A DNA stretch of 43,462 bases from contig MWCD01000032.1 of assembly GCA_002069885.1 (NCBI GenBank), positions 1 through 43,462 of the forward strand, read 5' to 3'. Numbering within the stretch: the first letter of the stretch is position 1; the number at the start of each line of letters is the position of its first letter. The translations under genes were made by a program, and so were the position numbers. Under the pieces are notes generated by a model. That model searched no databases. It had not been told where the DNA came from and was given only the letters and a program-made list of their open reading frames with translations. This DNA comes from a bacterium ADurb.Bin236 (lineage in GTDB: Bacteria; UBP15; UBA6099). Positions 15,820-24,379 of the stretch are shown one piece after another.

Positions 15820-17847
15820 ATGAAAAGCTCTAGGCTCGCGGTCGCTCTGGCGTTCATCGCGGGATACGCGGTGGCGCTTAAGCGCGCGGCGTCATTCTTC
15901 GGCTGGGGAAACGGCCCTGAGTTCGGCCTTGGCTCCGCCGTTCTCGGTAAAATCTCATTCTTCGGTTATCCGCTTCCACAGGTTCTGGGCCGCGCGGCCG
16001 GAACGCTCCCTATGGACACCTTCGCGTTCGCCTCCGCAGTGGCCGCTTCGATTGTTTTCGCGCTTTCGGCGGTTCTCATTTTCGCCGCAGTGAACAAGGC
16101 CGCCGGTGAAGGTTTCGCGGGAATCGCGGGCGGGGCAGTCGCCGCCGCCGCCTTCTGCGCTTCCCCTGAAATCGCCGCTCAATTCAGAACGATGTCAGCC
16201 GGAGGGTGGACGGTTTTCATTGCCGCCGTGTCGCTTGCGGCGTGTATGTGGGCCGCCCGTGAACCGGGCCCGCGACCACTGGCCCTACTTGTCTTCGCCG
16301 CCGCCGCAGGCGCTTTCCATCACGGGATTCTTCCGCTTCTCGCGCTTGGAGCGGCCCTCCCGACAGCGCTTCGCGGCAGGTTCGGCCCGGCAAAACCGGC
16401 ATATATCGCGGCTGCAGTTTTCATGGCGCTCGCCGCTCTTTCTCCTATGATTTTTGCCGCGTTCAGGCCGCCCATCTACGTAAACTGGGACGCGCCTCTG
16501 GCCCCGTGGCTAGGATACGACGCTCCTGTCGCAAATCCCGCGCCGCTCATATTCAGAGGCGTCGAGGCGTCGAACTTCCTGTACGGCGGCAGCTCGCTGC
16601 TGCGGCTCGCTTACTCGTCCTTCCCTCCCATAGTCGCGCTGGGCGCTATAGGAACCGCGCTCCGGAGGGATAGAGCCGACGCGTCCATCCCCGGCCTTTG
16701 GGCCGCCGCCGGCATAGCCGCCATTGCCGCCCTTGCCTCCCCCGAAAACGTCAGAGAAGCCCATCTCGCCCTTGTCGCCACAGCCCTCGTCGCCGCAGGC
16801 TCGGCAGGCCTCGCAGAACTCGTCAAACTCGCCTCCCCGCGCTCCTCCGCGCTCAAAACAGCCGCCGTCTGCGCAGCGTGCGCCGCCGTCGCCGCCTTCC
16901 CCTTCGCCGTCAACTCGGACAGGCTGGCAGACATGAGACATGACGGCTCCGCCCCTTTCGCCGAAACCATCCTCAAAACCGCCAGACGAGACGCCGTCCT
17001 AATCATCGACCACAAACCCGACCCGCTCTATTCTCTCGAATACTTTCAGGGCGCGCTCAACATAAGGCCAGACATCGTGGTCGTTCGCCCTCCATTCATC
17101 ATCAATGAGCCTTACAGAAAATCGATACGGCTCCTTTCCGCCGGGCAGGAAATCATCCCCTCGGAAGTTCACTACAAAGCCCTGCTCGAACAACTAGCCG
17201 GCATCGCGCCGTCCACTCAAAAACCATCCCGCGTCGTCAGAGAGCGCCTGCTGGACGGCCTCGTTTCCATAATGCACGAGACGCTCCTCTTTATGAACTA
17301 CCCGGCAAGGCCCGTGTATTACAATAAAATAGAAAAACTGGTGACTTCCCGCCTGTATAAACTCATGCAGTTCCACCCGGAAGGGTTCCTGTTCAAACTA
17401 TGTTCCGAACCGCAGTTGATATCAATGGAGGAGTTGGCTGCTCTAGGGAAACATCCCGCCGCCGCCGGAAACGCCGGAAGCGCCATCGTCTCCGATTTCA
17501 TATCGGAAACCGCGCAGAATTTCTGGTCGCAGAAACGCATAGCGCCCGCTCTCGAACTATTCAGGTCATGCTCGTCGCTTCATCCGCGCAACATCGAATG
17601 CGGATTCTTCACCGGGCTGATTCTCAAACAGCAGGGCGACTACTCCGAGAGCGAAAAGCATTTCTATCAAACGCTGAAGCTGCTGGATGAAAAGAGCATG
17701 ACAGGCCCGACAGAGACCATCGACATGTTCATGTATGAAAGAATATACACAGAACTGGGGATGCTGGACGAAGCGGAGAAATACAGGAGGCTGTCTCAGC
17801 CGGGGATGCCCGCCAACATCGTTCCGCCTGTGGCGCCCCCGCGCTGA
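15820..17847 (+). CDS. DUF2723-like membrane protein (TMEM260/POMT-like) with C-terminal TPRs
   Basis: This 675-residue protein begins with a divergent DUF2723 signature: GNGPEFGLGSAVLG (about 30-43) and FFGYPLPQVLGRAAGTLP (47-64), in place of the usual GDSGELI and HPPGYPLY. About ten membrane helices follow to residue ~360. The soluble C-terminal half contains a VLIIDHKPDPLYSLEYFQ strand and, near 565-625, TPR-like helices (ALELFRSCSSLHPRN, GDYSESEKHFYQTLKLLDE). Family members are candidate O-mannosyl or other polyprenyl-sugar dependent transferases. ATG 15820 is chosen over TTG 15811 because GGAG lies nine bases before it. The cupin gene is convergent, 31 nt after the stop. Confidence 0.7.
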   Translation: MKSSRLAVALAFIAGYAVALKRAASFFGWGNGPEFGLGSAVLGKISFFGYPLPQVLGRAAGTLPMDTFAFASAVAASIVFALSAVLIFAAVNKAAGEGFAGIAGGAVAAAAFCASPEIAAQFRTMSAGGWTVFIAAVSLAACMWAAREPGPRPLALLVFAAAAGAFHHGILPLLALGAALPTALRGRFGPAKPAYIAAAVFMALAALSPMIFAAFRPPIYVNWDAPLAPWLGYDAPVANPAPLIFRGVEASNFLYGGSSLLRLAYSSFPPIVALGAIGTALRRDRADASIPGLWAAAGIAAIAALASPENVREAHLALVATALVAAGSAGLAELVKLASPRSSALKTAAVCAACAAVAAFPFAVNSDRLADMRHDGSAPFAETILKTARRDAVLIIDHKPDPLYSLEYFQGALNIRPDIVVVRPPFIINEPYRKSIRLLSAGQEIIPSEVHYKALLEQLAGIAPSTQKPSRVVRERLLDGLVSIMHETLLFMNYPARPVYYNKIEKLVTSRLYKLMQFHPEGFLFKLCSEPQLISMEELAALGKHPAAAGNAGSAIVSDFISETAQNFWSQKRIAPALELFRSCSSLHPRNIECGFFTGLILKQQGDYSESEKHFYQTLKLLDEKSMTGPTETIDMFMYERIYTELGMLDEAEKYRRLSQPGMPANIVPPVAPPR

Positions 17848-17878
17848 CATCGCGCCCGCGCAGCAAGCGCGCCGCTTC

Positions 17879-18217
17879 TCAACTCTTCGCTTTTATCATT
17901 ATCAGCGCCATCTTGAATCTCGACACCGCGTTCAGCGAGTGCGGCACGTTCGCGGGCATGATTATCGCCTCCCCGCTCCCCACCAAATTCCGTTCGCCTC
18001 CCACGAATATCTCAGCCTCCCCGTCCAACACGTGAACCATCGCGTCGAAAGGAGCCGTGTGCTCGCTCAACCCCTGCCCCGCGTCGAACGCGAACAGCGT
18101 CACATTCCCCGTGTCCTTCTTTATGACTTCCCGGCTGACAACCGACCCTTCCGCGTACTCAACGAAATCCGCCAGTTTCACAGGAGCCGCGAGCGGTTTG
18201 CTTTTTTCCTCTGTCAT
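17879..18217 (-). CDS. Small cupin-domain protein
   Basis: This 112-residue single-cupin protein has two cupin boxes: GQGLSEHTAPFDAMVHVLDGEAEIFVGG (motif 1, with H as likely metal ligand) and GEAIIMPANVPHSLNA (motif 2, with H). The fold and length fit the Cupin_2 group that binds a metal and often a small ligand; no specific reaction can be assigned. The start ATG has GGAGAG eight bases upstream. It is divergent from the SnoaL-like gene with a ~190-nt gap that holds a TATAAT at about 18326. Confidence 0.8.
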   Translation of the reverse strand: MTEEKSKPLAAPVKLADFVEYAEGSVVSREVIKKDTGNVTLFAFDAGQGLSEHTAPFDAMVHVLDGEAEIFVGGERNLVGSGEAIIMPANVPHSLNAVSRFKMALIMIKAKS

Positions 18218-18407
18218 GGTTTCTCTCCAGATAAATATTCAAGAACCGGAATCCCTGATAACGCGTCTAATAATAGCGCGCTCCTGCCCTCCGCGCAACA
18301 ACGCGCCTGACACGCCCCCCGTGTGCTATAATCAAAGCATAACGGCTCGGACGCCCGCGGCGGCGGCCCGCGCCGGTTCAGTCTTTGTCAAATGGAGACA
18401 TATTGCG

Positions 18408-18806
18408 ATGATGACGAAAGAACAGGCCCGCGAGTTCGCTTCCCGATGGCTCCCCGCGTGGACAGGCAACGACCCCGCAAAACTCGCCTCCTTCTATTCG
18501 GACGACGCGCTCTATCTCGACCCCGCCATCCCCGGCGGCGTCAAAGGCAAGGAAGCCCTGCTGAAATATTTCGAAAAACTCCTCGCGCAGAACCCGGATT
18601 GGGTGTGGACCCAGATAGAAGGCATCCCGATGGAAGGCGGTTTCCTCAACAAATGGCGAGCGGATATCCCGGTGGGAGCCGAAACCCTCGTCTGCGTCGG
18701 CGTCTGTTTCGTCCAGTTCGACGACTCCGGAAAAATCCGCCGCAACGAAGTCTATTTCGACAGAACCCCGCTCGTAGAGAAAATCATGAAACTCAAAAAC
18801 AAATAA
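18408..18806 (+). CDS. SnoaL-like (NTF2-fold) protein
   Basis: This 132-residue protein has the NTF2/SnoaL fold pattern: an N-terminal helix pair AREFASRWLPAWTGNDPAKLASFYSDDALYLDP, then KGKEALLKYFEKLLAQNP, and strands ending VQFDDSGKIRRNEVYFDRTPL. Such proteins are polyketide cyclases, isomerases or ligand-binding proteins; the catalytic type is not evident. The start is ATG 18408 (or the adjacent ATG 18411), with GGAG 11 nt before. The frame stays open upstream as antisense of the cupin gene, and that part is not coding. It is divergent from the cupin gene. Confidence 0.75.
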   Translation: MMTKEQAREFASRWLPAWTGNDPAKLASFYSDDALYLDPAIPGGVKGKEALLKYFEKLLAQNPDWVWTQIEGIPMEGGFLNKWRADIPVGAETLVCVGVCFVQFDDSGKIRRNEVYFDRTPLVEKIMKLKNK

Positions 18807-19005
18807 CCCGCCCTCTCCCCCCCACCATCTCCTTGACGTCTGTCAAGGTGAATTATTGCTGTAACAAATCGAGAGTTGCTAAGGTGTTTGTTTTACTGGT
18901 GATTTCATGATAAATTAGCATAAACAGAAATTAGGGAAAAGGGACAATGCATGGAGAACAGAAAGAGGGAAACTGTATTTGTCACATTGTTAGGGAGATA
19001 TTGAA

Positions 19006-19782
19006 ATGGAAACGTCGGTCTTTTTAAGATTGATTTGTAAGAAAACGAGCATTGTCATCTGGGTTTTTATGTTTCTTTTTCCTTCACACCGCTCTTTCGC
19101 TGAATCTATTGACGGACCGGCTAATATAAGGGAAAAACCGAACGGCAAGGTTGTTTTAAGTTTAAATGACGGTGTCCGAGTGGAATGCAGTTCGGGGCAT
19201 GAAAACTGGCATCTGATTGGTTTTGAAGCGACTTTCAAAAAAACAGCTTTTTCAAAACCAGGCATTGCATTATTTAATCGTGAGGGAAACAAAATAGGCG
19301 TGACGGCTTCCGTTTTGGAAGAGAATTATTTCTTCTATGATGCCGAATACGATAAGCTGACCGGCAGGTATATCGCCACTTTTGTGTTGTACACGCACAA
19401 AAATAATATACGAAAGGAATCCACAGTTGAAAATGGTTTGGAACGGGTACTGAACAAAAGCAATGTAACGCCGACGATGGACTATATGAAACAATATATA
19501 GCCGAATATGAGTATGAAGACTGGATTAATGAAAGGGGTTTTGCAACATATCTTTACTATGAAAGCTGGATGGATGACCCCTCGCCGGGACCGCGTGTAG
19601 TTTTGTTTTTTTACAATAATAAACTGGTGTCTGTCGTTCACTCGAGGAAGATAAATATCAAGAACTTCAAAGCGGCGGAAAAAATAGACGGCTTGAGTGT
19701 CAAACATATCGACGACATAAACCTTAAAGTTAAAAAACTTTTTGAGGATACTTATATTCCTATTTTCAAAAATTCCGATTGA
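19006..19782 (+). CDS. Secreted SH3b-domain protein of unknown function, AT-rich
   Basis: This 258-residue protein has an N-terminal signal peptide (hydrophobic IVIWVFMFLFPS, cleavage near SFA at ~31). A bacterial SH3-like segment follows at about 33-70 (IDGPANIREKPNGKVVLSLN, then WHLIGFEA). The rest is unrecognised and rich in Tyr, Asn and Lys. Bacterial SH3 domains bind peptidoglycan or peptides; the remainder could be an immunity-type or host-interaction domain, but nothing shows this. Base composition and codon use are clearly more AT-rich than the surrounding genes, suggesting acquisition by transfer. Start ATG has GGGAG about nine bases upstream. Confidence 0.65.
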   Translation: METSVFLRLICKKTSIVIWVFMFLFPSHRSFAESIDGPANIREKPNGKVVLSLNDGVRVECSSGHENWHLIGFEATFKKTAFSKPGIALFNREGNKIGVTASVLEENYFFYDAEYDKLTGRYIATFVLYTHKNNIRKESTVENGLERVLNKSNVTPTMDYMKQYIAEYEYEDWINERGFATYLYYESWMDDPSPGPRVVLFFYNNKLVSVVHSRKINIKNFKAAEKIDGLSVKHIDDINLKVKKLFEDTYIPIFKNSD

Positions 19783-20259
19783 TGTTCATTTTTTCACGAT
19801 ATCGAGAAAATGGGGGCATTGTGTCAGGCATTAACCTGAATGGCTGCATATTTTGATCAGAGTTCGCGATAACCACAAATCACCGTAAGATTCATACTTC
19901 CATTAAAAACCGTCACGTATGAAAATTGGGTGGCAATAGCGAGTTTTTGTGGCGAGGGAATGCGGGAAAGAGTAAAAGAGGCGACTCGCCGGGTTGGTTT
20001 TATAACAAGCTTGCCATTATGCGAAGCATTATTTGCTTCTACCCATTGTGCCGGATGGCTCCGTCTGAGATGGATAAAACCAATTAAAAAATGGCATAAC
20101 ACCGTTTTGATAATGTTTTCCCAAGACGCGCGCCTATGGAGAGAGCAAAACTTCCCCGCCGGGGCCATTAAGAAATGTTTTTTGTGATTCTAAATTTTAT
20201 TTAGCGACCCGAATCCGCCGTTGGGATTCGCGTTTAATGCTTTCCCTTAACGGCGAGGC
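19783..20259. other. Non-coding stretch between the SH3b gene and comM with overlapping ORFs on both strands
   Basis: About 19857-20187 contains an 85-codon plus-strand frame and a 103-codon minus-strand frame over the same bases. Neither has a recognisable domain, a ribosome binding site or protein-like composition. Phrases such as IKPTRRV and SRIPSPQKLAIATQF on the minus strand remind me of a frequently mis-annotated dispersed sequence rather than a gene; this is memory-based and weak. A copy of the GAATCC palindrome repeat ends the stretch (20208-20229). Confidence 0.4.
20208..20229 (+). repeat. GAATCC palindrome repeat, short copy
   Basis: The 22-bp core reads CCCGAATCCGCCGTT then GGGATTC. 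It matches the cores of two longer copies (23192-23213 on the minus strand and 43378-43399). Only the core is shared here. It stands just upstream of the comM promoter. Confidence 0.6.
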
Positions 20260-20288
20260 TTGTAAAAGCGGCGGAGGCGGTTTAAAAT
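20260..20288 (+). promoter_or_regulatory. comM promoter with leaderless geometry
   Basis: TTGTAA (20260-20265), a 17-nt spacer and TAAAAT (20283-20288) stand exactly 6 nt before the ATG at 20295, so transcription should begin at the start codon. Confidence 0.6.
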
Positions 20289-20294
20289 AGCGGC

Positions 20295-21833
20295 ATGTTT
20301 TCGAGGATTCATTCAGCAACAACGCTGGGAGTGGACGCGTATGTGGTCGAGGTGGAGGTTGACATCTCGCGCTCTCAGCTTCCGCGCACGGACATCGTGG
20401 GGCTGCCTGACGCGGCGGTGAAGGAATCCCGCGACCGGGTCAGGTCGGCGATGCGCAACAGCGACCTCGATTTTCCCGGCGATCGGGTGACGGTGAATCT
20501 GGCTCCGGCGGACGTGCGCAAGGAGGGGCCGTCCTTCGACCTGCCGATAGCGGTGGCGATGCACACGGCGCTGAACGGCTCCGCCGGCGTCGGTCTGGAC
20601 GGTCTGGTGTTCATCGGAGAGCTTGCGCTAGACGGGATGCTGCGCCCGGTGAGCGGAGCGTTGCCGGTGGCGCTCATGGTCCGCGACTCCGCGAGCCTGC
20701 GCGGCATAGTGCTGCCGAGAGACAACGCGGCGGAGGCCGCCCTTGTGGACGGCATAGAGATATATCCGGCGGACTGCCTTCAGGAAGTCGTCATGTTCGT
20801 CGAGGGCAGGCGCGCCATAGCTCCTCATCCCAACACCGGTTTCGACTCGCTCGACCGCGCGCCTGACATCGACATGTGCTTCTCCGAAGTCAAAGGGCAA
20901 GAGCAGGCAAAGAGGGCTCTCGAAATAGCGGCGTCGGGCAATCACAACCTGATGATGATCGGCCCGCCCGGCGGCGGCAAAACGATGCTTGCGCGCCGGT
21001 TGCCGGGAATCATGCCCCGCATGTCGCGGGACGAAGCCCTCGAAGCGACCAAACTCTACAGCGTCGCGGGAAAACTTCGCCCCAGCGAAGCAATGGTCCG
21101 CGAGCGCCCTTTCCGCTCTCCGCATCACACCATCAGCAACGTGGCCCTGATCGGCGGCGGAACCATTCCCAAACCCGGAGAGGTCAGCCTCGCCCATCAC
21201 GGCGTGCTGTTTCTGGACGAGATGACGGAGTTCAAAAGAGACGTGCTGGAAGCGTTGCGGCAGCCTCTGGAAGACGGGAACGTAACCATCGCCCGCGCCG
21301 CCACCACCCTGACGTTTCCGGCGTCCTTCGTGCTCGCCGCCGCCATGAACCCCTGCCCGTGCGGCTGGCACGGCGACTATGTGAACCCCTGCACATGCAA
21401 GCCGACGCAGATTCAAAGTTATATGAAAAAAGTGTCCGGCCCCCTGCTGGACAGAATCGACATACACATCGAGACGCCCAGACTCGACCCGGAGAAACTG
21501 ACGTCCGCCCCGACGGGAGAGACGAGCGAGGCCGTGCGCGCGAGGGTCAACGCCGCCAGAGACCGCCAACTCGCCAGATACGCGGACGAAAAGATATTCT
21601 CAAACGCCGACCTGAACGCCCGCATGACGCGAAAATACTGCGCCTTGCCCGCCGAGGCCGAGGAATTGCTCAAAAGCGCCATCCGCAAACTAGGCTACAC
21701 AGCCCGCGCTTACGACAGGGTGAAAAAACTCTCCCGCACCATCGCCGACCTCGCAGGCCGCGACGACATCCGCGTCGAAGACGTCGCAGAGGCGATAACG
21801 CTGCGCAGCCTCGATCGCAAATATATGGTTTGA
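20295..21833 (+). CDS. comM: ComM/YifB-family Mg-chelatase-like AAA+ ATPase
   Basis: The 512-residue protein is full length. It has the N-terminal Lon-like ChlI domain (1-~180; RTDIVGLPDAAVKESRDRVRSA, VNLAPADVRKEGPSFDLPIA), then the AAA+ domain with Walker A GPPGGGKTMLARRLPG (~217-232), GVLFLDEM as Walker B, and AAMNPCPCGWHGD with the CPC cysteines. The C-terminal helical lid ends in SLDRK. In transformable bacteria ComM is a hexameric helicase that drives branch migration during integration of incoming DNA; it is also present in many species not known to be competent. No competence genes are in the window. Its GC-rich composition contrasts with the AT-rich genes on both sides. Confidence 0.93.
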   Translation: MFSRIHSATTLGVDAYVVEVEVDISRSQLPRTDIVGLPDAAVKESRDRVRSAMRNSDLDFPGDRVTVNLAPADVRKEGPSFDLPIAVAMHTALNGSAGVGLDGLVFIGELALDGMLRPVSGALPVALMVRDSASLRGIVLPRDNAAEAALVDGIEIYPADCLQEVVMFVEGRRAIAPHPNTGFDSLDRAPDIDMCFSEVKGQEQAKRALEIAASGNHNLMMIGPPGGGKTMLARRLPGIMPRMSRDEALEATKLYSVAGKLRPSEAMVRERPFRSPHHTISNVALIGGGTIPKPGEVSLAHHGVLFLDEMTEFKRDVLEALRQPLEDGNVTIARAATTLTFPASFVLAAAMNPCPCGWHGDYVNPCTCKPTQIQSYMKKVSGPLLDRIDIHIETPRLDPEKLTSAPTGETSEAVRARVNAARDRQLARYADEKIFSNADLNARMTRKYCALPAEAEELLKSAIRKLGYTARAYDRVKKLSRTIADLAGRDDIRVEDVAEAITLRSLDRKYMV

Positions 21834-22059
21834 ACTGATTGGATTGCCATGTACAGGAGAAACCAGTTCCCCTCTTTGTAGATGTCGGCAACCTAACTCA
21901 TACATTCTTAACGAAAAAAGAATAAACTCAAAAATATGATTTCAACATTTACTTTCTGTCATTTTGTCTTCTATACATATATTCAAACCTATTATAAAAT
22001 ATTAAATGGATTGATTTTGTATATAGACTGATCAAACGAAACTTATAGCGGAGGCAGGA

Positions 22060-23133
22060 ATGAAAAGAAAAACCGCATTCTTCGCAATTGCAGCTTTAGG
22101 ATTGACAATTTTCTGTTCTTGTTCGTTCGCACAAGTTGATTGTGACAGCGCAAAGGATTGTTTTCAAAAAGGGAAAAGCGCAAAGGATTCCACAGTAAAA
22201 ATTGGATACTTATCAAGAGCGATTGAAATTGACGAAAGTGGCGATTGTGGCAGCGGAAATATCGGCTCTGCATACTACGAACGTGGATTTGCTCATGCCG
22301 ATTCCCATGGCTACGAAATGGCTATCAATGATTTTACTAAGTATCTGGAGTTAAATCCGAATGATGTGATGGGTTATTACCAGCGTGGAAATGCCTATCA
22401 TTATTTTAAAACATACGAATCGGCGATAAGGGATTTCAATATAGCTATCGAGATGAATCCTAAGTGGGTAAAAACGATTTACTTCTGTCGCGGCGATTCT
22501 TATCTGGAAAAAGGCGAATATGAAAAGGCCATAGCAGATTACACAAAAGCCATTGATTTATCGCCTGATTTTTCATACTTATACAACCAGCGCGGAAGAG
22601 CTTTTTTCAGTATGAAAAATCACGATAAAGCCATTGAGGATTATACTAAATCTATTTCTTTGGTTCCAACATATATAGTTGCCTATTTCAACCGAGGATA
22701 TGTTTATATAGAAAAAGAAGAATACGATATGGCTATTGAGGACTATACCAAAATAATTGAACTGAAACCTGACGCTTATGATTCATACATCAATCGTGGA
22801 TATGCTTACTTCAAAAAAGGCGAATACGATACAGCATTAGAAAATTACAATATGGCATTGGAAATCAATCCTGAATATCCACTTGTTTACATAAATCTCG
22901 GAGATGTGTATCAGAAAAAAAACAATTTAGACACATCAATAAAAAATTATAATAAAGCAATTGAATTGGATGATCAATCTGTAGACGTCTATAAAAGCCG
23001 AGGAGCCGCTTATTACATTCAAGGCAACTACGACATGGCGCTGAAGGATTATAAAAAATATCTCGATTTAAATCCAACTGCCTCTGATAAAGATAATATC
23101 TTGAATAAAATCAAAGAATTAGAGAAAAAGTGA
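22060..23133 (+). CDS. Secreted TPR-repeat protein, AT-rich
   Basis: This 357-residue protein has a signal peptide (residues 1-~24, cleavage near SFA; the Cys cluster FCSC could instead be lipidated). About eight well-formed 34-residue TPRs follow, of the type YYQRGNAYHYFKTYESAIRD and EYEKAIADYTKAIDLSPDF. The regular repeats suggest a rigid solenoid for protein binding in the periplasm. The gene is strongly AT-rich and Lys/Tyr/Asn-rich, like the SH3b gene on the other side of comM and unlike the TPR protein at 871-2349. It is probably acquired. Start ATG has GGAGG seven bases before it. A dispersed repeat copy lies just after the stop. Confidence 0.85.
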   Translation: MKRKTAFFAIAALGLTIFCSCSFAQVDCDSAKDCFQKGKSAKDSTVKIGYLSRAIEIDESGDCGSGNIGSAYYERGFAHADSHGYEMAINDFTKYLELNPNDVMGYYQRGNAYHYFKTYESAIRDFNIAIEMNPKWVKTIYFCRGDSYLEKGEYEKAIADYTKAIDLSPDFSYLYNQRGRAFFSMKNHDKAIEDYTKSISLVPTYIVAYFNRGYVYIEKEEYDMAIEDYTKIIELKPDAYDSYINRGYAYFKKGEYDTALENYNMALEINPEYPLVYINLGDVYQKKNNLDTSIKNYNKAIELDDQSVDVYKSRGAAYYIQGNYDMALKDYKKYLDLNPTASDKDNILNKIKELEKK

Positions 23134-23160
23134 GCGCATAAAGATGTCTTTCAGATTTCT

Positions 23161-23216
23161 CGCATTTCATCCGCTTTGAACAATCGCTTCAGAATCCTAA
23201 CGACGGATTCGGGTTT
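23161..23216 (-). repeat. GAATCC palindrome repeat, long copy (inverted)
   Basis: Read on the minus strand this 56-bp element matches 43375-43429 at about 49 of 56 positions by eye, with one single-base gap. It opens AAACCCGAATCCGTCGTT and closes AGCGGATGAAA. On the plus strand AGAATCCTAA (23191-23200) also pairs perfectly with TTAGGATTCT (23222-23231). Confidence 0.75.
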
Positions 23217-23274
23217 AATAATTAGGATTCTAGAAAAAGATTTCCTTGCGGCTCAAGGACGTTATAATACCCGC

Positions 23275-24276
23275 ATGAAAAACGGCGACAGGGAATCGAT
23301 AGACGTTCATGTTCATATTCTTGCGGTGGCGGCGGCCAACGGGGCGCGGGTGTGCGCGAAAATGAGGCGCAGCCTGATGTCTCTGTCCCTCGGAGTCAAA
23401 TACGGCTGGCGGGGAGACGATGAAGTTTTCGACAGGGCGTACGCCGAACGGCTGGCGCGGGAAATCCGCGAATCAAAAACCACCGACCGGGCAGTTGTCT
23501 TGGCGTTCGACGGGGTTTATGACTCTTCCGGCGCGCTCGACCCGGCGCGCACATCGGCATACATCCCCAATGAATACTGCCTGAAGCTCTGCGAGAGGCA
23601 TCCCGAATTCATCTTCGGCGCTTCCGTGAATCCGGCTAGGGCGGACGCTCTGGACGAACTGGACCGGGTGGCCGCAAACGGCGCCGCACTTATTAAATGG
23701 GTGGCGAACTCTCAGGATATCAATCCCGCTGAGCCTTCATTCATCCCCTTCTACCGCAAGATGGCGGAACTGAAGCTCCCCCTGCTCTCTCACACGGGAT
23801 ACGAACACTGCGTGAAGACGCTCAACCACGCGTACGGCGATCCAAAACTGCTGCGCGTCGCGCTGGACGAAGGCGTGACGGTCATCGCCGCCCACGCCGG
23901 CACATCCGGAATCGGACATCCCATCGAATATTTCGACGACTATCTGGCAATGCTCGACGAGTATCCCAACCTGTGGGGAGACCTTGGCGCGGTCACCGGA
24001 ATCACAAGGTTCAAATACATCCCCGCCATGCTTGCCCGCGAAGGGTTCACAGGTCGTTGTTTGCAGGCAACTGACTATCCCGCGCCACCGATCCCCGCTC
24101 TTTTCGTACGCGCGTTGGGCGTCCGCCGCTCGCTCGGCCTCTCGTTCGGCGGCAACATATTCGACAAAGACGTCGAACTGAAGCGCGCGCTTGGTTTTCC
24201 GGACGACATCCTGTATAACGCCGCGGAGCTACTACCAGAAGCGTCCCTCCGCCCGCGTCCTTCCCAACAATTCTAA
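23275..24276 (+). CDS. Amidohydrolase-family (Amidohydro_2, ACMSD-like) metal-dependent hydrolase
   Basis: This 333-residue TIM-barrel protein has the metal motif DVHVHIL at residues 9-15, the strand-6 region LPLLSHTGYEHC, the histidine of VTVIAAHAGTSG, and a late Asp in LQATDYPAPP. Relatives hydrolyse or decarboxylate cyclic and aromatic acids; the substrate is unknown. The long frame can be opened at TTG 23176, but that extension is the dispersed repeat. ATG 23275 is the family-typical start. TATAAT (23263-23268) stands exactly 6 nt before it and no ribosome binding site is seen, so the mRNA is probably leaderless. A second amidohydrolase follows after 103 nt. Confidence 0.8.
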   Translation: MKNGDRESIDVHVHILAVAAANGARVCAKMRRSLMSLSLGVKYGWRGDDEVFDRAYAERLAREIRESKTTDRAVVLAFDGVYDSSGALDPARTSAYIPNEYCLKLCERHPEFIFGASVNPARADALDELDRVAANGAALIKWVANSQDINPAEPSFIPFYRKMAELKLPLLSHTGYEHCVKTLNHAYGDPKLLRVALDEGVTVIAAHAGTSGIGHPIEYFDDYLAMLDEYPNLWGDLGAVTGITRFKYIPAMLAREGFTGRCLQATDYPAPPIPALFVRALGVRRSLGLSFGGNIFDKDVELKRALGFPDDILYNAAELLPEASLRPRPSQQF

Positions 24277-24379
24277 ATCACGGATTCTGTATTTGTATTT
24301 AAGGGCGACGGAGGCTGGTGAATTTTTTCACATTGAATCTCTGCCGCTGGCTCATTATAATTCTCGCGGGGGAACCGCC

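Noticed and set aside
20628-21569. 313-codon minus-strand open frame
   Set aside because: It is antisense to comM, whose protein motifs are complete.
23176-23274. TTG-initiated N-terminal extension of the first amidohydrolase
   Set aside because: The extension is the dispersed repeat and a promoter; the family sequence starts at ATG 23275.
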